Of a stretch of DNA of 36,374 nt, positions 24,501 through 31,468 are shown one piece after another (the first letter of the stretch is position 1; every line of letters begins with the position of its first letter). The DNA comes from Caulobacter sp. D5 (GTDB lineage: Bacteria > Pseudomonadota > Alphaproteobacteria > Caulobacterales > Caulobacteraceae), in assembly GCF_003185805.1 (NCBI RefSeq), contig NZ_QHJY01000116.1:1-36374 (forward strand), in the 5' to 3' direction. The position numbers and the translations under genes were made by a program. The notes beneath the pieces were generated by a model that had not been told where the DNA came from, ran no database searches, and saw nothing but the letters and a program-made list of their open reading frames with translations.

Positions 24501-25077
24501 AGATAAGTCCGCGGTCGGGGAGCACGGCGGACGCATTTCCGGCGGCAGCTATCGCAACGACGCAGAGGTTGAAGCGGCCATTGCCGTTCTCGAACAATTG
24601 CGCCCCGTTTCGGGGGAGGCGTGTGAGGTCCAACTTCTTGCGCCTTACAGGGGTCAAGTGCGCGCACTCGCCGGCGCCGCTGCTACGGCGTTGGACGAAG
24701 GGCGGTTGGACGCCTTGAAAACTGCTACGCCACCGTTCGCAGGCAAAGCACTCGGCGCCACGGTCGACGAATTCCAAGGTAACGAAGCCGACATCGTGGT
24801 CGTCTCCCTCGTCCGAAATAACGATGAAAGCGTCGGCAAGGGGCTTGGCTTTCTCGACCAGCGTAGACTGAACGTCCTGCTTAGCCGGGCAAGGCGAAAG
24901 CTGGTTCTGGTGGGCAGCTGGCGATTTCTTGAAAGCCGTATCCCGACTGGTACCAGGCTGTCCGAGGATGACCCGCTCGTGCACATCCAGACACTGATGA
25001 GCTGGCTAGAGGCCAACACAGTGCCAGGCCGGGTAGCTCGGGTTGACTATGCCGCTCTTAAGCGAGACGCCTCATGA
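21580..25077 (+). CDS. mkoA: Mokosh type I-like MkoA: kinase-like domain fused to SF1 (Upf1-like) helicase
   Basis: The 1165-residue protein starts at GTG 21580; an in-frame stop just upstream leaves no other start. The N-terminus (about 1-275) has a protein-kinase fold pattern: HRALGPDSI at 145-153, LSGFEWS at 165-171, APE at 193-195 and TDWFDLGIL near 210. The helicase domain (about 625-1130) has Walker A GPPGTGKT (649-656), motif II EEAG (799-802), motif III GDQAQLPP (823-830), EQHRMHP (913-919), DEFQGNEADIVVVS (from 1063) and LSRARR (from 1101). This COG1112-type helicase with kinase-like N-terminus, followed directly by a PLD gene, is the described layout of Mokosh type I anti-phage systems. 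The kinase lacks key catalytic residues. GC is clearly lower than in flanking genes. The system assignment is by architecture. Confidence 0.85.
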   Translation: MIIRCGDYELTKPILRGDKAGLRASLWEATDGGLFLFARTWPRTGALRDLAGLWNLETRTLLRLNGYPRSEEHFVRLRDLGVDEERYYVVLDAGDRFPLSVLALDSRRSGSIRALRTPAGRRNLWRGVRTIATGLGILHAEGTLHRALGPDSIFADDRSEGDFRLSGFEWSLRVAAPAAGAGTATGQTKRLRAPELDRTDGGYGFATDWFDLGILVAELLGFDVSRKGRRPLDRLRTQIETSNHLNAKERFVLMGLLEPTPELRLAQTSEVLPRLADASAAVSHRSSQPDKPLIIGFALGASSGVSRAINEITQGREAIRLDDVPAQLAFIEQDLKAATHVSIRAHDGLRYVVNGARIQYSVQQWRRPEPTWDVGFCTKVELAPPESLDQLVPLDGRHIEPRAAPELARTLLKARQRAAAWDVVLPPDTRVEALSEQQRRILDFFVLTNQLDALLSAARIWPVKVVDVYERNDGFEIEVTPAPEEARDSLAISLKLSQTATQMRDGLFSLKPSGDELKFEIDEEGLLVRREGPRRAAWRYERAYHHSAGDRYVFWTDEVAARPPLHGAKAYVMPAGLGGTVAQLKRRQRAIENMRQHAGLLSAIADPDASRRDTSDKPRQSEILEGLDSSKRQALDAIWGTQPLFTLQGPPGTGKTRLLETGIVTLLEEDPTRQILVTAQSHEAVKNVERKLLKRLAEQTNPSERLIIRLDDDKDDQHVTKVATDLRASLAKSDLANKLPDGLRRRLVAEAGLDVTTREARSFEVLVRDSANIVLATSNSGDLARMEGNRTRFDWSIVEEAGKAHGFDLALALQSSPRVVLIGDQAQLPPFNYEALYALFNEPDRILEAIKLGGGFAPSLVDRTFSVLTEDDRQRFKQDAPLWRDMVLFFGDLFSRCLLSERRNVKMAYRLNEQHRMHPVICELVSDGFYKGDLETHEDARARFAKEPVPFTLRENSWLPDEPIVFVDLPWVQEDKSAVGEHGGRISGGSYRNDAEVEAAIAVLEQLRPVSGEACEVQLLAPYRGQVRALAGAAATALDEGRLDALKTATPPFAGKALGATVDEFQGNEADIVVVSLVRNNDESVGKGLGFLDQRRLNVLLSRARRKLVLVGSWRFLESRIPTGTRLSEDDPLVHIQTLMSWLEANTVPGRVARVDYAALKRDAS

Positions 25078-26807
25078 AGCGCCAGTTCTACCTGCCGGTG
25101 TTTAAGGTCGGGGTCGCCTACGTCGTCAAGCAGGGGCGAGCCTGGACAGCCTTTGAGCACGCTCTGCTTTGGCACCTTGCAGAAACGCACTCAACCCTCG
25201 ATGAGCTTCGGACTTTAAGTGGCTTGCCCACCCGCCTGGTTGTAGGGGCACTCCTTGAGTTGATGGGCGCGGGCTGGGTCTCGCTGACGGTTCACGGCAG
25301 CGCTGTGCGCTTCGCTGCGACTCCTGTGGGAGCTCAGTCCGCTCGAAAGACGAAGCTGAACGACAACCTTGTCCCCCGCCGTCGCTCAGACACCCTCTGT
25401 CTGGATCGCCTCGTCGGCAGCGCGATCGATCCTCTCGACCTGACGCTAGTCCATAGAGACAAAATTCCCGCAGGCGCAGCGATCCTGCCGTCTCGGACCT
25501 TCACGCCTACAGTAAGCCCTACGGATGGAATTGAGCGACTGTTCATGCTCGAGGACGAAAGCTTCGAGGAGTGGGTAGATCATCGTCTCAACTCGCAGAA
25601 CTTCTACGCTCTTGTGGCGGTGGGCGGCGATGACATCGAAGGTTTGCCCGAGTACGCTCCGCTCGCACTACGGCAGGCGATCGCGGAAGAAGCTGAAAGG
25701 CTCGACACGCCGGCCAGCGCTCCTGTCGCGCTCGCCGGCGCAGCCTATCGGCCTTCTCGGCGGTACCAAACCGATGTCGGGCCCGACGATCTGATTGTCG
25801 GGACAGAAGCCCATCTGGAGATTCTAGAGCACGTCCTGGCCAACGCGCGTAGCTCCGTCGTTATCCATTCCTGCTTCGTCTCAGGCGGAAGCGTCAATCG
25901 TCTGCTCCCAGCCCTGACCGCCGCAGCCAATCGGGGCGTCACGATCGAGCTACTATGGGGCTTACGCTATGCTGACGCTACACGACGCTCCCAGGCGGGT
26001 GTGAACGCTGCCAGGGAAGCCATCGCGAAGCTGCCAGACAAGGCAAGACGCCGCATCCTCTTTGCCGATAAGGAAACTAGCTCCCACGCGAAGGTGCTGA
26101 TTGCCGACAGCGGGCCGCAAGGGCGGTTCGAAGGCTACGTCGGGTCCTGTAACTGGCTTTCGACGATCGACTGGACCGAACTTAGCATTCGCATCCGTGA
26201 TCCTCGCGTACTGGCGGATTTGGCGGGCATGCTCGCCACCCTGCTGATACCCCCCCATGGCTCCTGGGGCGGAGACGTCCATCGCCTGGTAAAGCTGAAA
26301 AAGCGGCTGTCGGGGTTATCGCCGGTGAAAGGCGATATCACTCTCGATCTTCTGATCGATCGCGAGCACCTAGCGCTCGTACGCCACGCCCGCGACGATG
26401 CTCAAACAAGGATCGTCTGCGCGTGTGATTTGCTAGGACCGGCGGGTGAAACCTCGGTGTTCGTGCCAATGAGAGTGGCGGCACAGAGCGACTTGCCAGT
26501 CGAACTACAGTTCAATCGGCCAACCGACTCGGTGCGTCCCGACCGCGCAATCGCTGCCCAGACAGAGCTGGCCAATGCGGGGATCGCCTTGCGGGACGTC
26601 GGGCCGGACTTCCACGCTAAATACCTGCTTTGGGACGATAAAAACCTTTGCGTTACTAGCTTCAATTGGCTGGCGACCACGGCAGACCCTTGGAAACCGA
26701 AAGGATCCGAGATTGGCATTCTGCTTTCAGGCAGCGATCTGAACAATGCGCTGCTTGAGCAAATGGAGAGACAGGTGCTGAAGAAGGTCGCCTCAATGGC
26801 GGGCTAG
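25074..26807 (+). CDS. mkoB: Mokosh type I-like MkoB: phospholipase-D-family nuclease
   Basis: This 577-residue protein's ATG overlaps the helicase stop by 4 bp (ATGA), so the two are co-translated. The N-terminal 90 residues look like a winged-helix module (TAFEHALLWHLAETHSTLDE, then TRLVVGALLELMGAGWVSL). Two HKD motifs of the PLD superfamily follow: H338-x-K340-x4-D345 (SSHAKVLIADS) and H514-x-K516-x4-D521 (DFHAKYLLWDD). Each is followed by a conserved S-x-N-W (GSCNW, TSFNW). Both active-site halves are intact, so a single chain could form a complete catalytic site. In Mokosh the PLD protein is thought to be the nuclease effector acting with the helicase. DISARM also uses a PLD protein, but its methylase and DrmAB genes are absent here. 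Confidence 0.87.
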   Translation: MKRQFYLPVFKVGVAYVVKQGRAWTAFEHALLWHLAETHSTLDELRTLSGLPTRLVVGALLELMGAGWVSLTVHGSAVRFAATPVGAQSARKTKLNDNLVPRRRSDTLCLDRLVGSAIDPLDLTLVHRDKIPAGAAILPSRTFTPTVSPTDGIERLFMLEDESFEEWVDHRLNSQNFYALVAVGGDDIEGLPEYAPLALRQAIAEEAERLDTPASAPVALAGAAYRPSRRYQTDVGPDDLIVGTEAHLEILEHVLANARSSVVIHSCFVSGGSVNRLLPALTAAANRGVTIELLWGLRYADATRRSQAGVNAAREAIAKLPDKARRRILFADKETSSHAKVLIADSGPQGRFEGYVGSCNWLSTIDWTELSIRIRDPRVLADLAGMLATLLIPPHGSWGGDVHRLVKLKKRLSGLSPVKGDITLDLLIDREHLALVRHARDDAQTRIVCACDLLGPAGETSVFVPMRVAAQSDLPVELQFNRPTDSVRPDRAIAAQTELANAGIALRDVGPDFHAKYLLWDDKNLCVTSFNWLATTADPWKPKGSEIGILLSGSDLNNALLEQMERQVLKKVASMAG

Positions 26808-26842
26808 TGTACGGAACCACAGAACCTCGGCACTGTCCGACA

Positions 26843-27745
26843 TCAACGAAGACGATCTGCCACAGCAGCCTTCATCTGGAGTTCCAAGGCCGCTCGCCGA
26901 AGCCCGTAAAGGCCTGGAATCGTCAGCGGGTTCGACGCCCGGCGACTATAGAGGGCGTTCTGGACATCCCGCGCTAACGCGCTCGCTTCGCCCGGCTCTA
27001 CATCGCCCGCATCTATTCGGGCGAGGATCGCTTCGACCTCACCCTTGGTCTGCTCTTGGCTCTCGGCCGCGTCCTTTTGACGGAAGTGTTCACGGACAGA
27101 CCAGACTAGAACTGGCGCGGCTGGCGTTAGAACGATAGCGATCTGCTGGAAGGGGACATTCGTCAGCCAGCAGGCCAATGCCAAGCTAAGCGGGATAGCC
27201 CACGCAATCAGCAACACCAATGAGCCGTTGAACCGTCGCAGGGTGGCGTCGTACCAGAGATTGCTGCGGTGGCAGAGCAGGCGCGCTCGAGCGATATCGG
27301 TCTGTCCAACTTCCGCAGGATACCAATCCACGAGATCCGCGTCGGTGTCGTGGCGACTCCACGAAGTTGCGGCCTCCTCGATCAGCTCGGCGTCTGGCGC
27401 CTTGCCCGCGCTCAGAGCGTTCCAGGGCAAATCCAAGACGGAACAGTCGAAGCACTCAGCGACCTTGGCGGCGCTGCGGATATGACGTCGCTGAGTTCTA
27501 TCCAACACGGTCACGTCCAGCAGCGTTACGACCAAACTGAACACAGCGACTGCCGGCCGCGCGGCTTCGACCATGAGCCCAACGATGGCTGCGATCACGG
27601 GAAGCAGAACAGTCAGAACCAGCTGGATGATGAATACAATTTTTGCCCGATAGAACAGCTCCTGCCGCGCGCGCAGCAGGCGGATGTTCGCCGCATCATT
27701 CTGCCGCGCTGGGATGTCATTCACCGGATCGATCTCGCGGAACAT
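26843..27745 (-). CDS. S-4TM family putative pore-forming effector
   Basis: The 300-residue protein starts at 27745 (MFREIDPVNDIPARQNDAAN). A longer frame from 27784 overlaps a TATATAT box and is less likely. It begins with the family's I-x-x-R-Q-N segment and has four predicted membrane helices: about 35-58, 63-81, 173-194 and 200-217. The soluble loop between helices 2 and 3 contains VLDLPWNAL, WSRHDTDADLVDWYP and ARARLLCHRSNLWYDATLRR. This arrangement is that of S-4TM proteins, predicted membrane-perforating effectors of bacterial conflict systems that often accompany cyclic-nucleotide synthases. No such synthase is in the window. It converges on mkoB, 35 bp away, without a visible terminator. 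Lower GC links it to the same cargo block. Confidence 0.8.
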   Translation of the reverse strand: MFREIDPVNDIPARQNDAANIRLLRARQELFYRAKIVFIIQLVLTVLLPVIAAIVGLMVEAARPAVAVFSLVVTLLDVTVLDRTQRRHIRSAAKVAECFDCSVLDLPWNALSAGKAPDAELIEEAATSWSRHDTDADLVDWYPAEVGQTDIARARLLCHRSNLWYDATLRRFNGSLVLLIAWAIPLSLALACWLTNVPFQQIAIVLTPAAPVLVWSVREHFRQKDAAESQEQTKGEVEAILARIDAGDVEPGEASALARDVQNALYSRRASNPLTIPGLYGLRRAALELQMKAAVADRLR

Positions 27746-27782
27746 ATATCCAACGTTCCCCACGTAGCGGGATATCGCGAGC

Positions 27783-27789
27783 ATATATA
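27783..27789 (-). promoter_or_regulatory. Possible -10 box of the S-4TM gene
   Basis: The minus strand reads TATATAT here within otherwise GC-rich DNA. A transcript starting about 7 nt downstream would begin before the ATG at 27745 but after the one at 27784, which supports the shorter protein. No good -35 is seen at the standard spacing. Confidence 0.35.
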
Positions 27790-28183
27790 CTCAGGTCGAC
27801 GGCCTCTGAGCATTTTGTCAGCAATTCCCAAGCGCGAGCGGCTAAAAACCTCCCGAACGTCGTCACGATGCGCACCAGGTTCATCCCTCGATGTCAGTGC
27901 GAAACCCTAACGGCCGCTACTCACCGCCAATAGCAGCCAACGCCCTGAAGACGGCGATCAGCGCCTGGCCGGGACGTTGGAAAGGCCGTGCGAGGGCCCC
28001 CGGGGTTTTAGCGCAAGCGCTTGAACATGCCGCCGGGCGCCCAGCCAGGACCGTCCTCGACTAGCGTGGAAAGCCCGCCTTGGTCAAAGGCCGCTACGCC
28101 AGCGCCTGTCTTTGCGCGCCAGGCTACGAGCAAGCCAAACTCGCGCTGGCGCTCGCCCCGTGCTCCCACCTTCATCCTGTCCG
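27790..28183. other. Intergenic region between the S-4TM gene and traG
   Basis: No gene-like frame is seen on either strand in this 394-bp stretch. It contains a perfect 8-bp palindrome AAGCGCTT (28015-28022) within AGCGC-AA-GCGCT. It also holds the first copy of a 29-nt repeat (28094-28122). The traG promoter is expected here. An origin of transfer is possible, but no relaxase gene is nearby to support one. Confidence 0.45.
28094..28122 (+). repeat. 29-nt direct repeat, copy 1, upstream of traG
   Basis: CTACGCCA-n-CGCCTGTCTTTGC-n-CGCCAG occurs here and again at 31341-31369 in the same orientation, with 27 of 29 positions identical. This copy ends 61 bp before the traG start; the second lies upstream of trbB. 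A conserved non-coding element before both transfer-gene blocks suggests a shared promoter or regulator site, or a scar of a duplication when cargo entered. Confidence 0.65.
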
Positions 28184-30145
28184 ATGCAGGGTTCGAAGGT
28201 CCTTTGGCTTACGGCCATTCTTGTGGGCGGTGTCGCGCTCTGCGGGGTGTGGTGCGCCACGCAATGGACAGCCGCGGCGCTCGACTACCAGGCGGGGCTA
28301 GGCCCGCCGTGGTTCGTCCTGGCGGGTCGGCCGATCTATGCGCCGCCCGCCTTCTTCTGGTGGTGGTTCGTCTACGACGCCTATGCGCCGGCCGTCTTCC
28401 TCCGCGGCGCGGTTATCGCCGCGGGCGGCGCGATCCTGTGCGTGGCCCTGGCCATCGCCCTGTCGGTTTGGCGTGGACGCGAGCAGCATCGCGCCTCGAC
28501 GTTCGGCACGGCGCGTTGGGCCAGCGACAAGGAGGTCCGTGCGGCGGGTCTGCTGGACGACGACGGGGTCGTGCTGGGCCGCTTCCACCAGGACTACCTG
28601 CGCCATGCCGGACCCGAGCATGTGCTGTTCTTCGCGCCCACCCGCTCGGGCAAGGGCGTGGGCGCGGTGATCCCGACCCTGCTGACCTGGCTAGGCTCGA
28701 CGATCGTCCATGACATCAAGGGTGAGAACTGGACCCTGACGGCCGGGTTTCGCGCCCGCCTCGGTGGGGTGCTGCTGTTCGATCCGACCAACCCGGCGTC
28801 CTCGGCCTACAATCCGCTTCTGGAAGTACGGGCCGGCGCGACCGAGGTGCGCGACGTACAGAACATCGCCGACATCCTGGTCGATCCGGAAGGCAGCCTC
28901 GACAAGCGTAGCCATTGGGAGAAGACCTCCCACGCCCTGCTGGTCGGGACGATCCTGCACGTCCTCTACGCCGAGCCGGACAAGACCCTGGCGGGCGTAG
29001 CCACCTTCTTGTCGGACCCGCGCCGCTCGATCGAGCAGACGCTGGCGGTGATGATGCGCACGCCGCACCTGGGCGAGGCCGGCCCCCACCCCGTCGTCGC
29101 CAGCGCCGCGCGGGAGCTCCTGAACAAGAGCGACAACGAACGCTCGGGGGTGCTCTCCACGGCCATGACCTTCCTGGGGCTCTACCGCGATCCGGTGGTC
29201 GCGGCCGTGACGGCCCGCTGCGACTGGCGCATCGCCGACCTGGTGGCCAGTCCCTGCAGCCTTTACCTCGTGGTGCCGCCGTCGGACGTCAGCCGCACGC
29301 GGCCGCTGATCCGGTTGATCCTGAACCAGATCGTCAGACGACTGACCGAAAGCCTCGAAGGCGTCGGCGAGCGCCAGAAGCTTCTCCTGATGCTCGACGA
29401 GTTGCCGGTCCTGGGGCGCCTCGACTTCCTGGAGAGCACCCTGGCCTTCATGGCCGGCTACGGGGTGCGGGCCTTCCTCATCACCCAGTCGCTGAACCAG
29501 ATCGAGCGCGCCTACGGCCCTAACAACGCCATCCTCGACAACTGTCACGTGCGGGTCTGTTTCGCAGCCAACGACGAACGGACAGCCAAGCGCATTTCGG
29601 AGGCCCTGGGCACGGCCACGGAGGAGCGCGCGATGCGCAACTACGCCGGCCACCGTCTCTCCCCCTGGCTCGGGCACCTGATGGTCTCCAAGGCGGAGTC
29701 GGCCAGGGCCCTGCTGACGCCGGGCGAGATCATGCAGCTGCCGGCCGACGAGGAGATCGTCATGCTGGCGGGTGTCGCCCCCATCCGCGCCCGCAAGGCC
29801 CGGTACTTCAGGGACCCTCGGCTGGCCAGGCGTGTCCTGCCTCCACCTGAGCCCGGACGGTTCGCAGTCACCGATGCCGAGGGCTGGACCGCCCGGGCAG
29901 CCCTGTCGGCGGCGACGCTGCAGACGGCCCCCGCCAGGCCCGACCTGGAAGGCGAAGGCCCCAATCCCCGAACCCTGACGCTGCCCCTCGATCCGGCCGA
30001 ACCCCGGCCGGACGTCGATGAATTCGACTTCGACGATCCCTCGCTCGAAGACCTCGCCGCGCTGGAGGCCCGCCGCCTCGACCGACGCCTGGCCAGGACG
30101 GCGCGCCAGGCGGCGATGGACCCCGACGATGGTGTGGAGCTCTGA
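28184..30145 (+). CDS. traG: TraG/VirD4-type conjugative coupling ATPase
   Basis: This 653-residue coupling protein brings the relaxase-DNA complex to the secretion channel. The start ATG 28184 puts a first membrane helix at about 5-27 (VLWLTAILVGGVALCGVW); a second is at about 50-88 (FFWWWFVYDAYAP... to ILCVALAIALSVW). Walker A APTRSGKGVG spans 151-160, with Lys157. DIKGENWTLTAGFR and LLFDPTN follow, and Walker B LLMLDELPVLGRL has Asp405-Glu406. The family segments ITQSLNQIERAYGPNNAI and MLAGVAPIRARKARYF are present. The tail is acidic. The frame is open further upstream through non-ATG starts that would run into the 29-nt repeat. It is followed after 2 bp by the RHH gene. Confidence 0.94.
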   Translation: MQGSKVLWLTAILVGGVALCGVWCATQWTAAALDYQAGLGPPWFVLAGRPIYAPPAFFWWWFVYDAYAPAVFLRGAVIAAGGAILCVALAIALSVWRGREQHRASTFGTARWASDKEVRAAGLLDDDGVVLGRFHQDYLRHAGPEHVLFFAPTRSGKGVGAVIPTLLTWLGSTIVHDIKGENWTLTAGFRARLGGVLLFDPTNPASSAYNPLLEVRAGATEVRDVQNIADILVDPEGSLDKRSHWEKTSHALLVGTILHVLYAEPDKTLAGVATFLSDPRRSIEQTLAVMMRTPHLGEAGPHPVVASAARELLNKSDNERSGVLSTAMTFLGLYRDPVVAAVTARCDWRIADLVASPCSLYLVVPPSDVSRTRPLIRLILNQIVRRLTESLEGVGERQKLLLMLDELPVLGRLDFLESTLAFMAGYGVRAFLITQSLNQIERAYGPNNAILDNCHVRVCFAANDERTAKRISEALGTATEERAMRNYAGHRLSPWLGHLMVSKAESARALLTPGEIMQLPADEEIVMLAGVAPIRARKARYFRDPRLARRVLPPPEPGRFAVTDAEGWTARAALSAATLQTAPARPDLEGEGPNPRTLTLPLDPAEPRPDVDEFDFDDPSLEDLAALEARRLDRRLARTARQAAMDPDDGVEL

Positions 30146-30147
30146 CG

Positions 30148-30564
30148 ATGCGGATCAAGCACACCTTCCGACTGCCACCCGCGCTGGGCGCGCGCTTGGC
30201 CGAATACGCCTTGCGGCGACGGCTCTCGCAGGCCCTGGTCGTCGAGGCGGCCCTGGAGAGCTTCCTGTCGCCCGACGGCGCCGAGCAGCTGGAGGCCGCC
30301 CTCAGCCGGAGGCTGGACCGCCTTTCGCGCCAGGCCGACCGCATCGAGCAGGTGGCGGGAATCATCCTGGAGGCGCTGGGCCTCTTCGTTCGCTTCTGGC
30401 TGGCCAACACCCTGGCCCTGCCGGAAGCCGCCTTGCCAGCCCAGCAGGCCAAGGGTCGCGAGCGATACGAGAACTTCCTATCCGCGCTCGGCCGGCGGCT
30501 CGCCAAGGGCAAGACGCTCCCGCAGGACATTGCCGGAGCAACTTCGGAGGCGCCGGAGCCATGA
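30148..30564 (+). CDS. Ribbon-helix-helix (CopG-type) protein of the conjugation locus
   Basis: In this 138-residue protein the N-terminal beta strand and two helices (MRIKHTFRLPPALGARLAEY, then ALRRRLSQALVVEAALESFL, about 1-42) fit the ribbon-helix-helix fold. The rest is helical: AALSRRLDRLSRQADRIEQV, then a hydrophobic segment ILEALGLFVRFWLANTLALP. It starts 2 bp after traG. CopG-type genes commonly lie between traG and trbB in Trb-type elements, where they are presumed to regulate transfer or assist at the origin of transfer. Its binding site is unknown; the 29-nt repeats are candidates. Confidence 0.85.
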   Translation: MRIKHTFRLPPALGARLAEYALRRRLSQALVVEAALESFLSPDGAEQLEAALSRRLDRLSRQADRIEQVAGIILEALGLFVRFWLANTLALPEAALPAQQAKGRERYENFLSALGRRLAKGKTLPQDIAGATSEAPEP

Positions 30565-30593
30565 CCCCGTCGTTCTAAGCCCGTCCGCCGGGC

Positions 30594-31280
30594 TCAGGAT
30601 TGCGAACGCGAGGGCCTCTTTGGTTGTCGTGCGCGGCGGACCGTTGAAGCCGTGCTCGGCGCCGCGTCGGCCTGCCCCGCGTCCGGCGCCGCTACCGCGC
30701 TCGGTGTTGCGGATGGCTCCCCTGCGCCAGCGTCGTTGTCGTCCCGTCTCGACCGTCCCAGGACGAAGAGCATCGCGCAGAACAGTCCCGCCGCCGCGGC
30801 GATAGCGATGGCCAAGCCGTCAGGCTCCGCGTCGAGATCCAGTCCTGCTGCGAAGAAGCCCAAGGCCAGCCACGCGACCACCGTGATGTCGCTTAGCAAG
30901 GTGGTCAGGCGTGAGACCGAATACTGCCAGCCGCCCCAGAAGCCCTTCTCCTGTCGCGGCTCCCGTCGCCCCCATAGCCGCATGCCGAGGACGTCCTCCT
31001 CAAGGCGCTCGACCTTAGCCTCCCAAGCCTCCTGCCAGTACTTGCTCCCGCGGTTCTGGAGAGTCCAGGCCAAGCTGCTGACGAGCCCGAAGGCACACAT
31101 CACCTGGCGCAGATGAGGATCGTGTTTCGGATCCGAGAGGGCCGCGAAGCCTACGAACGCCGCCGCGATGAATCCCCAGAAGAACAGCGAGCGCTGCCAG
31201 AAGCGCTCGATCTCGAAGCGGCGCGTCTCGGCCGCATACTGGAGAGCTCTGATCCGAGGATCGTCGGGCGCGATGGGCAT
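30594..31280 (-). CDS. Four-helix membrane protein (RipA-like family candidate) inserted in the trb locus
   Basis: This 228-residue protein starts MPIAPDDPRIRALQYAAETR. The strongly patterned RFEIERFWQRSLFFWGFIAA opens helix 1 (about 29-48), helix 2 is at about 58-74 (VMCAFGLVSSLAWTL), and NRGSKYWQEAWEAKVERLEE follows. Helix 3 (about 133-152) and helix 4 (about 157-177) precede a disordered Ala/Ser/Pro and basic tail. The F-W-x-R-(x)-FFWGFIAAAF and NRGSK-x-WQ-x-x-W-E motifs recall a family annotated as RipA-like octameric membrane proteins; this is from memory and uncertain. It is on the strand opposite to the conjugation genes, splitting RHH from trbB. It is therefore probably cargo, possibly a membrane effector or stress protein. 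Confidence 0.75.
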   Translation of the reverse strand: MPIAPDDPRIRALQYAAETRRFEIERFWQRSLFFWGFIAAAFVGFAALSDPKHDPHLRQVMCAFGLVSSLAWTLQNRGSKYWQEAWEAKVERLEEDVLGMRLWGRREPRQEKGFWGGWQYSVSRLTTLLSDITVVAWLALGFFAAGLDLDAEPDGLAIAIAAAAGLFCAMLFVLGRSRRDDNDAGAGEPSATPSAVAAPDAGQADAAPSTASTVRRARQPKRPSRSQS

Positions 31281-31340
31281 AGGCGGAGGGTCGCCGAGAG
31301 GCCGCAGCCTGTCCAGTCCGGGCGATGATCCGGCGAGCGT

Positions 31341-31369
31341 CTACGCCATCGCCTGTCTTTGCACGCCAG
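31341..31369 (+). repeat. 29-nt direct repeat, copy 2, upstream of trbB
   Basis: Same orientation and 27/29 identical to 28094-28122. It lies between the start of the minus-strand membrane-protein gene (31280) and the trbB start (31469), just as copy 1 lies between the S-4TM gene and traG. This parallel placement argues for a functional promoter or regulator element that each transfer block needs. Confidence 0.65.
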
Positions 31370-31468
31370 CGCCCTCCCAGCACTAAACGCTTGTTGCTCC
31401 GGGATAATTTCGACCCTGTCTAGGGGGGCTCCCGCCCGGTTCGCCGGGCCTTGTCGAGGCTCCCGCCG

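Noticed and set aside
25074-26807. DISARM DrmC
   Set aside because: The PLD fold fits, but no DrmA/DrmB or methylase is present and the partner is a kinase-like/Upf1-type helicase, as in Mokosh.
27269-27910. 213-residue plus-strand frame over the S-4TM gene
   Set aside because: Antisense to a protein with four clear membrane helices; its own sequence has no domain-like pattern.
28010-28022. Origin of transfer at the AAGCGCTT palindrome
   Set aside because: The palindrome is very short, no relaxase gene is nearby and no nick-site consensus is recognisable.
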